64,000 nucleotides of DNA from Ailurus styani (lineage: Eukaryota; Chordata; Mammalia; Carnivora; Ailuridae), in contig LNAC01000374.1 in NCBI GenBank assembly GCA_002007465.1, forward strand, positions 914,949 through 978,948, in the 5' to 3' direction. The notes under the pieces are model-generated. The model ran no database searches, was not told the origin of the DNA, and was given only the letters and a program-made list of their open reading frames with translations. This document shows positions 12,876-25,260 of the stretch, piece after piece; the stretch's first letter is position 1, and each line of letters opens with the position of its first letter. Both the position numbers and the translations under genes were made by a program.

Positions 12876-13849
12876 GGCCTGTTGGACAGAGAGTACACAG
12901 GAGAGTTGCTTGGCAGGATTCCCTCTGAATACCTGCGTTGCCCAAGATATCTCACTGTGTTTTCTGCCAATTTTTTCATTCTGTTCTAAGGCCCAGAATT
13001 CCACCAGAAGTTTCTAATGTTAGAAATTTCTTTCATTAAAATTTATTGAAAAATCTCTTTTGGGAAGGGTCAGAGTACCTGCAGTGCTTTTCTCTGGAAA
13101 GTTCTGAGAATAAGAGCTGGAAGTAAGAGGTTACTAATTTTTGAAAATTATATTTACTCCCCACCACCTTCTTAGTATGATTGCCTAAGTAGGCGTCCCA
13201 GGTTTTTGGATTTCATTGAATTAAAAGCATTGAATTCCCTATCATTTAAAAATTAAATTACCAGCATAATGTGAGCAATTAAAAAAAGTTTCTTCTATTA
13301 ATATTAGACAAAACAATGAACTGCTATCATCTAGTATCAATTTAATTTCAAAGAAAGCAAAAAAATATGATTATGATCCTAACATAAAGGAGGCTCTTTA
13401 AATTGGATATACTTAGCTCATCCAGATTCTCCCCACATTGTCCTTGTTTTCTCATCTTGCCACTCACTTGCAAAAATGTTCCTGTAGACCTACATTTGGA
13501 ACCATCTCACTGTTCTTCTTTGAAATTTGTCTTTTACCAGGAATGGGAAATTATACAGCTTCTTTTCCTTCTTCCTGTATGGATCCTCTGATTCTAGGAT
13601 GCCAGGGGCCAAGTAGAAACCCATCTACCCTTTGTAACGCCATCTGAAATGGCACGCCATTTAAGTTGTGAGCAAGTATCGTAGGAAATGTGGAGCTGGG
13701 AGCCATCTCCCCTTCTTATCTCCCTTTCTGGTTGTGATGGTTTCTCTGCAATCCTTGACTTCACAGGATGGTCACTATTGCCATAGAAGAGCTCTTTGCA
13801 TCCTTCTGATTTCTGGAGAATCTTGGTAATGATGCTCCAGCAGCTTCAG

Positions 13850-13850
<1 letters not shown>

Positions 13851-13887
<37 letters not shown>
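13851..13887 (+). repeat. (GT)n microsatellite
   Basis: An uninterrupted GT run of about 18 units. Confidence 0.97.
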
Positions 13888-13888
<1 letters not shown>

Positions 13889-14940
13889 GATGTTCAGAAG
13901 GCCAAATTTGTTTCTTTATGGATGTCATGGAGTCCATCATATAAACCAAATGTACACATGCACAGATTTAAGCTGTCATGCATGCATGACATATCCCGTA
14001 CAGTTGGGTGAGGTAAAACAATTATAAATTGTTAGATTTTAGCTTCAAAGGAGAGTTCAAAATGTGATTGAAAGGTGGGATGCTTCAGAAAGTATGACCT
14101 GCTATCCCTTCTAGTTGAGCACTTGATTTGAATTTTATACATATTGTGTGTAATATATGTACATTATATGTGTATGTTTCTTTATTCTTTTCTGTGATTG
14201 AATAATGCACTTCTTTTTCTGTAACTGCTACCCCCACCCCACCATCAGGTGTTTATCTGGTTAGATGGTCAAACCTCCCCTTTCCTGCCACCTTACCTTT
14301 TATGGACAGATCTGAATTTTGAGCAGTACCTAAAAATTTTTTTTAGCGTTTAGTTAATTTCTGACTAACATGGTTGGAAGGCTTTAATTACATATGTAGA
14401 CTGTTCTCATTTGCTTCTCCTGTTCTCTTGAGAAATAGAAGTTTGAGGAAAAAGTATAATATTGGTGGTTGACTCCTTAGTAAAACATTCAAGATGGGAA
14501 AAACAGATGTCAAATTATTTTTGTCTTTTGTCCTAGAAAAATGGCAGCAGTGAAGTTTTCTATATTTAAACCTGCTTCCATTCAGAAGCTCTTCCTTTCT
14601 GCTAAGAGGCAATAAAGAGCCTGTGTCCTCAGTGACCTGTTCTGCTTTGCTTTTATTATGTTAGGACTGTCTAAACTCTACTGCTGTAGGAATATTGACA
14701 TTTGTACAATCAGTGATTCAAAATAAGTACCATTAGTTGAGCCTCTGGAATTAGGTCGGTATTTGAAACTTGAGGCGTCCTGAGGGTGATTTTTGTACTC
14801 TGGGGCCCCTTGTTGCAGAGATTGTGTTCAGTGGAGTGGTGTATGTCAGCTCCTCTCTGTGCACCCCAGCTCAACAAGGTTTCTACAGCGTTTACCCAAG
14901 CTAGAGTCTGTGGGAATGAGTTGAACACCAAGTTGTAGGT

Positions 14941-15145
14941 TTTTTGTTTTTGTTTTTGTTTTTAAAGATTTTATTTATTTATTTGACAGAGAAATCACAA
15001 GTAGGCAGAGAGGCAGGCAGAGAGAGGAGGAAGCAGGCTCCCTGCTGAGCAGAGAGCCTGATGTGGGACTCGATCCCAGGATCCTGAGATCATGACCTGA
15101 GCCGAAGACAGAGGCTTTAACCCACTGAGCCACCCACGCGCCCCC
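14941..15145 (-). mobile_element. SINEC, full length, young type
   Basis: T-rich tail, agaggcaggcagagagagg body and an end at gagccacccacgcgcccc. Target duplication ccaagttgtaggt / ccaagccgtaggt flanks it. Confidence 0.92.
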
Positions 15146-15270
15146 CAAGCCGTAGGTTTTAGCTGTGTTGTTTAGAGGAGAGCTGGGGAGGAGGGAGTAT
15201 GTTTGGTTGATTTTTTTTTTTTTAATTGAAATGCATGATAGTCCAGGTATCATTTTATGGGAGCAGAGCA

Positions 15271-15330
15271 GTGTGTGTGTGTGTTTGTGTGTTTACGTGT
15301 GTGTGTTTGTGCATGCGCATGCCTGTGTCC
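15271..15330 (+). repeat. Impure (GT)n tract with palindrome
   Basis: GT-rich repeat ending with the perfect 12-base palindrome gcatgcgcatgc at 15311-15322. Confidence 0.9.
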
Positions 15331-17839
15331 AGCTGATTGACCTTCTGGTTGTTGCTCTTAATCAGATGTTTAAATGTTAACTTGAAATGTAGCCATTCAC
15401 TGCCTGCTAGCTTAATCATAGAGAGCAAAAACCAGGTTAGTGTTAAATATACTGGAAATACTTTTCTAGTGTGTTAATCTGTACATGTGAAATTAAAATT
15501 TGACTACATAATTTTTTACTCTGAGAAATTAAAGTAAGATAGTGACTCTAAAATGAAGATATATTTTGTTTTTGCTGCCTAGAAGATGTGAATTCTGGGA
15601 AGCTGCAAACTTGGTGGTAATGCATTGTTCTGAAGGGGAAATACTTATACTGACTCTTGAAAACAGGAATCGTGGACTGATTTAGACACTTGATATTTTT
15701 CTCATTCATGCACAAGATGAGTTTTCAGTTACAACTAAATTGTTGATTTTTCTAATGAGAAATTTTAATCTTCACAAATGAAACTTAATTGCTTCGATGG
15801 ATTTTCCCCCTTAGGATATAACAACGAGCTTAGGGTGCAATATGCATTCTAAGTTGTTTGACGTAACACTGCTCATTTAGTAATCATAAAAATTGCCTTG
15901 TGATGTCTGTTGTTGCTGTAGCTTTTAACTCTTGCATTTTCTTCAGTGAGAGGTAAACTCCTTGAGAATGAGGATAGGCTGCAGTACTTCATCTCTCTCA
16001 GAATTTATGAGGTGCTTTTTTATCTGCAGCTCATCTCCCCTAAAACCTAACTGCTCTCAAGGCTCCCTGATACCAACTTGAAGTAGAGAAGTCTTGGGGC
16101 AAGGGTGTGTTTTGTTGAGCCTAGATGTCTGTTTTGTAATTGTCATGGTTAATTCAGGACAGAATGACTTTATAAGTACTTTTGTCTTGCATTTAGCAAC
16201 TGTTCAAAAACTCTCTTTTTTAAAGATGTAAGTGATGCCTTCTTTGGTGGAAAGCACCCAAGGAAATTTTAGACAAACAGAATAGCTTGAATCTGTACCT
16301 TTTACTTCCAGAATTCCTTATGCATGTGTCTTGTAAAGATACAATGCTGAAAAACCTGAAGTTGGAGAAATATATCCAAGCTGTGTCAAAGATGACCAGT
16401 AATATGATTTTCCTGAGTTTTGATATGTGAATTTGAATGGAGTTACAACTCTGGGAGATTGTTTTCTTTCAGGTATAAATTAATAAGTTCAGAAACAGTC
16501 TTAACAGGATTTAAAGTTGAAATTGCTATTTAAGAATTTAAGAATTTTACTGAAAATGATAGACTCCACCGTGGATTTTTTCCCTGAAGTGTGTAATGAT
16601 GTAACTCTGGGATATGAAGGACTTGGACGGCACAAAACACTTCAGCAGTGTTATGATTTGACATTTTTGTTTTAAATGCTCTGTTGCTTTACTATGACAT
16701 GTGGGATGGGGAAGCTGCTTTAAAATAAGATTTGTTCCCTGCTGGGGATGATTGGAATGAAATGATTTTAATAGGTGTGCTAATGGACTTGTCTCCCCTC
16801 ACCCCATCCCTTTTCATTAGAGACATGAGGGAAAAGGACCTGTTGTATTTTCTCAGATGATCTTAAGGAATGCTTTAAACACTCAAATCTCTTAAGTGTA
16901 TGTGTAATGGAAATGTACTTGAGACCAATGACTGAGATTGCCAGTCATGGAAAAGGACTGTTGGTCCTGTCTGACCCCTTGTGGCCCTTTACAGAATTGC
17001 CTCAGACTGTACAGGTAGGAGTTTCCCACAGCTCTGAACACCAAGATTGGAAACCTGTTTTCTCCCTTTTCTTCTTTCATTGTTATTCTCAGGAGTTCAC
17101 TTTAAGGTCCTGTGTACCACCACCCCTGCAGGAAGGTTGCCCTTTCCTTTCTTTGCATCTAGTGCATCCACAGTCTGTTGATACACAGATTAGAAAAAGG
17201 TGTAAAAGAGAGCAGAGTGATTTTGTTCAACGTGCTTATTGTCTAGTTGAGATTTTAAAATGCAAACCCTTGAAAGTAAAGAAGCTGCACAGAACACGTG
17301 TGTAGGGCCACATATGAGTGGCACAGGCAGTATGATCTTTAGTGGCTCAGAAAGGAAGCCTACACTACCTGTGCAAAATGGGGTCTAGGAAACATGCTTT
17401 TCACTAGGGTGAGAGGGACTTTGTTAGACTGGACCCAAGGATTGTCGGTCATTTGTATGGAAAGGGTTCAAGAGATCGTTGGTGTTTGGACTTTACTCAG
17501 AAGCCCTTCTTGGGGGCTTTGGAAGCAGGAGGTTTGAATGGGACAGGCTTGAAACAGTGCACAGGTAGGTGCTCTGGAGGTAACAGGCATCTTCTGCCCA
17601 CCAAACCTGATACAAAAATTGGGGTTTATAAACCAGACAATTTAAGGGTAAAAGTTTTATAAATAATTCATTTGACTTTATTTTTTTTTTAGATAGAGAT
17701 ACATATGAAAAGGGTACCTTAATTTGTAAAAATTCAGATGTATATGATTTCAGGCTATTTTTAATTTTATATTCTTAGCATTACTATGTGCTTGTATTCT
17801 GACCTCATAGGTAATAAAATCAGCTACTAGTTTCCAGGG

Positions 17840-18030
17840 GTCTATGTGTGCCAAGTGTTGTTTTGAAATTTAATATCGTGTTAGCCTTACAGCCTAGCTG
17901 AGTAGATATTATTTACTTTGTTTTGCAAATATAGTCTCTGTAAGACACAAAGTCACACATCGTGGCAGTGATGGGGAAGAGGACGTGAACTCCGTGCCAT
18001 TTGACACCCAAACCTGTGTTCTTTGTACTA
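17840..18030 (-). repeat. MIR remnant
   Basis: gtgccaagtgttgttttg, gcctagctgagtagatatta and acacccaaacctgtgttctt follow the antisense MIR pattern. Confidence 0.55.
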
Positions 18031-18600
18031 TTCTTCTTGGGGTAATTGTTTTATGTGTTTTAGTGTACAAAAGTGGAGAATCTTCCAAATAAAACTTTTC
18101 AACTTTGCCACTGGGTCAACAGACACAGAGAAACGTGCAGGCTTCTCACCTTTCTGCCCTCTCCCCCATTTGGCTATGCACTTGGGTTTGAGCCTTGAAT
18201 ATTCTAGCTTTTAATGTCCTTATTAATAATGTTCAAGACATAGCTCTCTAATTCCTTATTTGTGTTCTTTGGCCTACAAGGATAAATTACCTTTTTGTCT
18301 TTGCACGGGAAAATACATTGGCATCAGTACAGTTCCTGGTGCTGAGTCTGATGCCACTTAAGCAAGATACTCCTTTCTCCTCCTTATGTTTAAATCTGTA
18401 GGCACTTACTCCTTAGGTCTCCATAGGCTTACTAATTGTTGCATAATCTTGGCCTTAGTTTCTTTGATGATTGAGATAAAGTCTTTTTAAAGGAATCAAC
18501 CTTCCTTTTTCTTTCTTTCTTTCTTTTTTAATTTATCTTCTAACTGGAGGGTTATACCCTTTGACCATCTTACTGCTTATAGTTTAAATACATAGCTTCA

Positions 18601-18711
18601 TGGGGCATCAGACTGGCTCAGTCCATGGAACTTGGGACTCTTGATCTTTGGGTTTTGAGTTTGAGCTCTACATTGGGTGTAGAGATTACTTAAAAATAAA
18701 ATCTTAAAAAA
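18601..18711 (+). mobile_element. Short, old-type SINEC
   Basis: ggggcatcagactggctcag, attgggtgtagagattactt, poly-A. Target duplication atacatagcttca / gtacatagcttca. Confidence 0.88.
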
Positions 18712-20706
18712 GTACATAGCTTCACAAGATGCATGTATTTTTTTCTCATAGTGCAGTGCAAAATACCGCCTCCCCCGTTGTTTACAAAGAGTCTTTAGGA
18801 GAACGGAGGAAGGAGTGCACAACACTAATTGCGAGGAAGGAGAGAGGGGAATACTTCTCTTTTCTTAGATCTCCAAAGATTGTATTAAAATATATTATAA
18901 GTCGTTGGCAAATCCCTGATTCAGGTGAACAAGTGAAATTAAAAGCTAGTTTTAAATGCATTATAAATTTGCTGTGAGGCCGATTATATTGTGAATGAGT
19001 CTCCAAGGAGAAATTAGAGATAGAGCCTAAGATGCAGAAAACTTTCCCTCAGACTTCTTTCCTATTAGAGCTGTGTTGTGTTTACAGACTCTGAGCAAGA
19101 GGTTTGGTTAGGTTGTGAACAACTAGAGAATGCTTTTGGGTTTTGATATGTGGTTTATGTTTGGGGCAAAGGGTTTGTTTGTTTCTCTTTTCATGGAAAG
19201 CTGCATTCCAGTTCCGCTGTCAGTATTCTTGTCTTCTGGGCTGCAGTGTTTTTACTTTACCGTCGCCCAATCTGCTTTCAAATAGCATCTATTTTTGTAA
19301 AAAGGATGTCCTTCGTAGGGTAGAAGGAAAAGCTTATTGTCCCAAAAAATGCTGCTTCCTGGTTAGAGCAACATGTTCCTGTTTGTCTTCAAGACTAGAA
19401 AAATTTGGAGAAAAATAGCTTACATTTTTAAGGGTCCTTTAAAATAGCAGTGGTCACATGAATTGTACTTGTCTCGGGAGGTGCAGTTGAGGGATTCTCA
19501 GTTTGCTATCATAGTTTCTTGACAGAAATGTCGGTTGGGATACTTCAAGTGATTGAATGCTCCAGTATTTGTTTTTCTTTTCTTTTTCTTTTTTTTTTCC
19601 CAGCATTTGTTTTTCTGCAGTCAAGTTTGTTGAAATGTAACTTCAGTCTTTGAATATCTCTTGCTTGCATAGAAAAAGAAATTTATAATCCAAGAATATA
19701 ACTCCCTGAAGGTCCTACATTTCCTTGTTTATCTTAAGAGAAAGTCCTTGGTCTGTGATGCAGCAAGCATATCTATCTGCTTTTCACTGAGGTTTGCAGA
19801 TTTCAGGTTGGTCTGAGGAGCTAGTCTTCCCTAGCACCTCACCCTTTTGCCTTTTTGTATCTTTGCTGAGTAAAGGCAATTCCATGCCAATTTACAGATT
19901 ATTTTAATAAAGACCAACTATTAAGGGGGAACAAGGGTTAAAACTTACAGGTGAAAAGTGAAGAGGAGAGCAGTTAGGGGTGACCTCTAAGGGCAAGGAA
20001 GGGGTGAAGGTGGTTCCTGGACAGAGCTGGGTTGCTTCACCTGGTCTCTCATGCTCTCATACCTCTTCCCTTACTCGGCTGATATTTTTCATTTCTCTTG
20101 GTTGTGTTGCCTGAAATCTCATACATTTACAGATCTGTTGGGACTATGGAAATGCAAATGGAGGAAGACAGATCCTCAGGGAAGATTCAAGGGCCCCCAC
20201 TGGTCACTCACCTCTGCGTTTGTATTCAGATTTAATTTTAATTTTTAGACCTTTAATTTTTAGACCAGGGCATTGATGCCTCAGAATGAGGTTTGGGGTA
20301 ATGCGAGATCTCTGGACACCTGGGGAGAGGGTAGAAAAAAATGCCTTAGAAGACCCAAAAGGGCATACTTGCCTATTTCAAGATATTAGTTGGTCCATTT
20401 TGCTCCTAGGAAAGGAATATAAGAAAGCTTATCTTCCTTTTTGCCTTTCAGTATTATTTACTTTACTTGAAATCCTTAATCATCGCTAAACCTAATATTT
20501 GGCCACTGGGCTCTTTATTGAAGGAAAGTTTAGCCAGAATCCTTATTCCTGTAGTTTGCATTTCTTCTGCTCATCTCCAGTCAATGTTCTTTCTCTCCTC
20601 AGCGTTAGGAGGAGAGATTTCCTGATGCTTTTTCCAAAGACTTTCTGCTTTTCCTACCTACCCAAATCTGTGATGGTTGTGTTCATATTGCACAGTGAAA
20701 CATTAA

Positions 20707-20741
20707 ACTTACTTGTTGCTGCTATCTAGACATCATTTCTT
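20707..20741 (+). repeat. Flank duplicate, copy A (35 bp)
   Basis: acttacttgttgctgctatc and the 15 bases after it recur exactly at 20803-20837, across the broken SINE and the N. Confidence 0.92.
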
Positions 20742-20800
20742 TTTTTTTTTTTTAAAGATTTTATTTATTTATATGACAGAGAGAGATTACAAGTAGGCAG
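20742..20800 (-). mobile_element. SINEC cut short by an assembly N
   Basis: tttaaagattttatttattt followed by agattacaagtaggcag and then N at 20801. Only the tail half is present. Confidence 0.9.
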
Positions 20801-20802
20801 NG

Positions 20803-20837
20803 ACTTACTTGTTGCTGCTATCTAGACATCATTTCTT
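20803..20837 (+). repeat. Flank duplicate, copy B (35 bp)
   Basis: Exact copy of 20707-20741 right after the N. It is longer than normal SINE target duplications (about 15 bp). Confidence 0.92.
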
Positions 20838-22770
20838 ACCATTCCTGCTGTTAGTTACAACTAAGAAATCTCAGGTTTAGATAGAATGTGTCTGTAAAGT
20901 CATCTAATTCAAGCTAGATAATGTTGTTTTACATTTAACAGCTTCATTTAGAATAGTGATTTCTGCTCCTTGAGTTTATAAGCTCCTTGTGGCATTAACC
21001 ATTTAAAATAAGTTTCATTTGAGATGACTTATTCTAAGAGTAATAGAAGAAACTGGACATAATCGTTGAATTCATTTCAAGAGTTGAATTCAATTCAAGA
21101 GGTTTATAGTCTAGTTAGATATCTGAAGTACACGAAACAGTTGCATAGGATTCCCTGACTGTGTATTGCTTGAGTGACACCTTTAAACTTAATCCCCTGA
21201 AAATACCATGATTATGTGAGCTGCAGATGTCTTATTTATGCAGTGACATACATAGAGATTTGGTCATGTGGTGGTGAGGTAATGCAGTCCCTTTTCTTCA
21301 CACTCAGAGTTTCATAATGCAGGCTCCCGTAACAGCTTTCTGACCCATTTACTTATGTCGGTGACCTAGAGGTGAGAATACACCATTGTTCTCTACATTT
21401 TTTTTAAACTAATAAACAATCTTATTTAATTTGCAAGTTATAATTATATATATTGTCTTAAAATAAATAATGTTATTATCCTTAAATATATTTTATGTAA
21501 TCATACAGGCTATCATTCATCCTCAAAGTTGTTGCATCCGTGCTGACGCATGTACTGGGTGTGACATAACGGATTCAGAAAGGGGTCCACTGCACAATGT
21601 AACTCTACATTGTTAAAAAGCAACAGATCAATAAAGTGCCATTTCATTAAGGGATATGCTCTTCTACTTTGATTTTGCTGGGTTTGTTTGAACAAGACAG
21701 TTAATTATTTAAGACCTATTGTCTTTTAAGGCTCTTAAGGGTGTTTTTTCCCTCCGTTCCATTTCTAAGCTTCCAAATTCTTGCTTCTATCATGTTTCTT
21801 TTAGACTTCTCCCACCTCCAGCTTTAAAAATTTTTTATTTCTTTCTATTGCTTTCCCAATATACCTTTTTTTTTTGGTCATTGTAATTTATTTGCTTAAT
21901 GAGTATTAAATGAATATGAATAGTCTTTTCTGTTAGCTTAAAAAAGTGTTTTGGACCTTGGGCAGGTTATAACCCAAGGTTTATAGGTAATTCAGTGACA
22001 ATATGTAAGACTTTAGTATTAGATTCAGAATATAAACTCTTCAGAAAAGGGGGGCAGTCTCTCCATACTATTTAATGACTGCAAATAGCACACATATTTA
22101 TAATATCTAAAATAGAATGTGAACTTTAGGATTGTCCAGAAAAGCTCTTATTATAGCTATTAAAAAAATCTCATTAATCAGGACACTTTTTATTGATTTT
22201 CCCTTCATGCAAATAGAATATTATGATTGGAGTCTGATTGCTTCTACAGAAGGAGTTTATTAGCTTTAGAAATGCAAACTTTGTTAATGTTAACTAGATG
22301 GTGGGAAAGGTTCTGTTTCAGCTTTCTTATTTGTATTGAATTTATAGGATCTAGTTTTAGGTTTCAATCTTTAAATAGCTTTTAAAAGACTTGTGGGTAA
22401 TAACAAGACTATAGATGAATAAAGTTGAAGACCATCAGTTTATTTGAAAGTTGATCACCAGAGGGTGGCACTTTAAATTTCTAATAATTGATAAATTTTA
22501 AATTAGGACAATTTAGAGTTATAAATAAGGGTTTTCCCCCCCTCTCATCACATCACAATATTGTTTTAAGGACGACATTAAAATATTTTAGGCTGAAAAC
22601 CTCCTTAGCATCCTCTTAAGAAGGTTTTGAATTTCTTATCTAGTTGTTATCACTATCCCTTATCTGTGCCCTTAGTATATGAAATTTAATTGCACATATA
22701 GTTTAAATTGTTCAGAAAGGTATTCCTAAGCCTACAGAAATTTTTTTTCTTAATTAAAAAAGAAGATTAA

Positions 22771-22985
22771 GGGATGCCTGAGTTGCTCCTTGGTTAAGCA
22801 TTTGGCTTTGCCTCCGGTCATGATCCCAAGGTTCTGGGATTGTGTCCTGCATTGGGCTCCTTTCTTAGCCGGGAGCCTGCTTCTCTCTCTGCCTGCCTCT
22901 CTCTCTGCCTGCCACTCCTCCTGCTTGTTGTGCGCTCTCTCTGACAAATAAATAGGTAACATCTTAAAAAAAGAAAAAAAAGAGA
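22771..22985 (+). mobile_element. SINEC
   Basis: gggatgcctgagttgctcct, CT-rich body and acaaataaataggtaacatc tail. + strand copy. Confidence 0.87.
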
Positions 22986-22989
22986 GAGG

Positions 22990-23185
22990 ACTAAATTGAA
23001 CCAAAGTAATACAAGACTTGTATACTGAAAAGTATAAAACATCATTGAAAGAAATTAGGGAGGACCTAAGTAAATGGCAGAACATCCCCTGCCATGGGTT
23101 GGAAGACTACATGTTGTTAAGATGGCAGTCTTACCTGAATTGATCTACCGACTCAGTGCAATCCTTATTAAAATTTCAGCTGGCT
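22990..23185 (+). mobile_element. L1 ORF2 fragment
   Basis: caagacttgtatactgaaaa, aacatcattgaaagaaatta and tcagtgcaatccttattaaa match a well-known part of L1 ORF2. Frameshifted remnant only. Confidence 0.8.
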
Positions 23186-23194
23186 TTTTTTTTT

Positions 23195-23375
23195 TTTTCC
23201 TTGTGGATTGCCCACCCATGCCCTCTTCCCGTTGATCTTCCTCTGGGGTGAGGAGGGTCCAGTGGGTGTCAGAGCCCAGGGGCAGGGGAGGGGCATGCTC
23301 GGTTCTGTGCCATGGCTCAGTGCTGCTGTGACCTCCTGCAAAAAAATTTAAAAATTAAAATTAAAAAATTAAAAA
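23195..23375 (+). other. GC-rich insert with A-rich tail, unassigned
   Basis: About 140 bases of GC-rich sequence (ggtgaggagggtccagtggg and others) end in a long A-rich tail. It lies between an L1 fragment and a SINE. Possibly an L1 5' region or a reverse-transcribed RNA. Confidence 0.4.
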
Positions 23376-23438
23376 AAATTATAGTATATGGATTATATCT
23401 GAGTAGAAATCTTATTTTAAAACAAAACAAACAGGATA

Positions 23439-23636
23439 GGGGCACCTGGTGGCTCAGTGAGTTAAGTGTCAGACTCTTGGTTTCGGCTCAGGTCGTGGTC
23501 TCACAGTGGTGGGATTGAGCCCTGCGTGGGGCTCCAGGCTGCTCGCAGGAGTCCACTTCAGATTCTACCCCCCACCCCACGCATGCACGAACACACACTC
23601 TCTCTCTCAAAATAAATGGAAGTCTTTAAAAAAAAA
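23439..23636 (+). mobile_element. SINEC
   Basis: ggggcacctggtggctcagt head, acacactctctctctcaaaa body end and poly-A. It ends about 250 bp upstream of the exon at 23888. Confidence 0.9.
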
Positions 23637-23887
23637 TGGCAATTTTTTTCTTAAAATTATCTTATTTTCTTAAAATAAGTTTCTTTAAGTTTCTAACTTA
23701 AAACAAGTTTTCTTAAAACAAGTTTCTTAAAATACTTATTTTCATAAGTTTAAGCCAATTTATTTTATATTTTAATACCCTAGTGTACATCCCTAAGGTG
23801 GTTGAATGGATGACATTTGTGTGATTTTGCTTTTCTCCTGATTTTTTCCTGACAAGTCTAATAATTTCTATTTTTCTTTTCAAACAG

Positions 23888-23958
23888 GATCTGGAAATAG
23901 TATATTCCTATTTACATGGTATGGAAGCCTTATCAAACTTGAGAGAGCACCAACTTAG
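23888..23958 (+). CDS. RAPGEF2: RAPGEF2 internal coding exon (N-terminal region)
   Basis: This 71-bp exon lies between a polypyrimidine tract ending in caaacag and a consensus donor (AG|gtaagt). Starting in phase 0 it reads DLEIVYSYLHGMEALSNLR and then EHQL plus two bases of an Arg codon, with no stop. I recognise this as the segment beginning near residue 24 of the long N-terminal isoform of RAPGEF2. The paralogue RAPGEF6 differs here (DLNTIYSYLHGMEILS in my memory), so RAPGEF2 fits better. The protein is a GEF that loads GTP onto Rap1/Rap2 at membranes and cell junctions. Its known domains are cNMP-binding-like, REM, PDZ, RA and CDC25-homology; only the segment before and into the first of these is encoded here. 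The initiator exon, expected to end just before this Asp codon, is not in the window. Confidence 0.95.
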
Positions 23959-25149
23959 GTAAGTCATTTTATGATGACTAATAACAGGATGCTGGAATTT
24001 TATATGATCCTTTATTATGGTTAAGTGGGATTAGAGACAACTTACAAAAACTCTGCCTCATTTAGCCTCTGTACTTGGTATTATCAGTTTTACATCCATA
24101 TGATAATTTTTTGACATTTCTGCCATAGTGACATCCTCTCTTCCTATATATCGTACTCCCCTCCCTCTTCATCTAAAGGAATAAACACTACTTGGTGAAT
24201 ACCCCAAAAGAAGTGTTATTTGCTGTCCTTGCAAACAAAGATCTACATTTTAGCATTTAGATACTTAGGACACCATAATTTTTTAACCATTCAAAGAACA
24301 ATTAGGTTCATTATTTTAGTATGTCTTAGGCCTTTGTATAGAAATATATTTATTGCATTAAGTTAACTGCCTTTTTTTGGGAAGCACATATAAAATCTTA
24401 TTGGTTCGATTCTACAGTGATAGCATAACCTTCATTATAGTTATCTGGGCTACACTAAAAGAATGAAAACATATAATCCAATGATTTTGTCTTAACGGGA
24501 ACAGAATATAAAGGACCTTGGGAAGATGAATTATATATAAACACCAGCAAGGACATAGAGAAGGTTTTGTTTTCTCCAACTGTAGCTAGTTTTGATACCA
24601 GCAGTTTTTAATTATTAAAAGAATACTTTTTCTATGTATTTTCCCTTTTACTCTTTAAATACTAATTAATTTGCGAGCATGTCAATTTCATATTTAGTTG
24701 TTAATTGAAAAAAGTGTCGAGAGGATTGAGTGCTTCTAAAATTTAACTTTTAATGAAAATCATTTAAATTAAAGTAGATTGCAGGTTAACTGTTTAAATA
24801 TTCAAGTTTTATTGGAAAGGGCAAAACCACTGGGAATTTAGAAGATGGCTCAAATTAAAGTAGGAATAATTTTTAAAGTGTCTAACTTTCATTTTATGTT
24901 TTTTGATGACAACTACCCTAAGAAAAAATTGTAGTACCATCTATTTGATTGAATGCAGTTAATCTGCAAGTGCAAATGGAATTATTTAATAAGCACATAT
25001 AAATGGCACATTCCCATGTGTGTATAAAACCACACATGGATAATATTTAAATAATATTTACATATATTGATTGTATAATGTATGACTATAATATACGTGG
25101 TTATAAAATTATTTAGGTAACAGGGACTCTGTGTAATAGAACAAGGAAA

Positions 25150-25260
25150 ACTTTATTACTTCTTTTGAAAATTTTCAAAATTACGAAAGTATATAGTACA
25201 ACGAAGTCCCATAAATCCATCATCCCAGCTTTAGAACCACCAATTTGACACTGTTTCAAA
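25150..25260 (+). mobile_element. Old L1 3' UTR fragment
   Basis: ttttcaaaattacgaaagta and cccataaatccatcatccca resemble the old L1 3' UTR also seen at 36085. Diverged. Confidence 0.5.

Larger units (their letters stand above)
1..23887 (+). other. RAPGEF2: RAPGEF2 intron upstream of the first exon seen
   Basis: No coding exon, promoter-like CpG-rich stretch or RNA gene is visible in these 23.9 kb, so I infer the interior and 3' end of a large 5' intron. It holds the SINEs, L1 pieces, MIR/L2 remnants and microsatellites listed separately. I see nothing recognisable in these stretches: 477-969, 1386-2464, 3646-4884, 5100-5940, 6470-7840, 8685-10029, 10246-11829, 13030-13850, 13888-14927, 15331-17839, 18725-20706 and 20838-22770. 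ORFs of 60-132 codons occur throughout, but none carries a motif, a plausible domain or exon-like splice sites. Confidence 0.85.

Noticed and set aside
13851..13887. CRISPR-like or regulatory repeat
   Set aside because: It is a plain GT dinucleotide microsatellite in a vertebrate intron.
16907..17305. 132-codon + ORF
   Set aside because: No recognised family and a competing minus-strand frame over part of it; no splice or conservation evidence available.
1..23887. RAPGEF2 initiator exon or promoter in the upstream intron
   Set aside because: I looked for the expected first coding sequence and for a CpG-rich stretch and saw neither, so both are probably upstream of the window.
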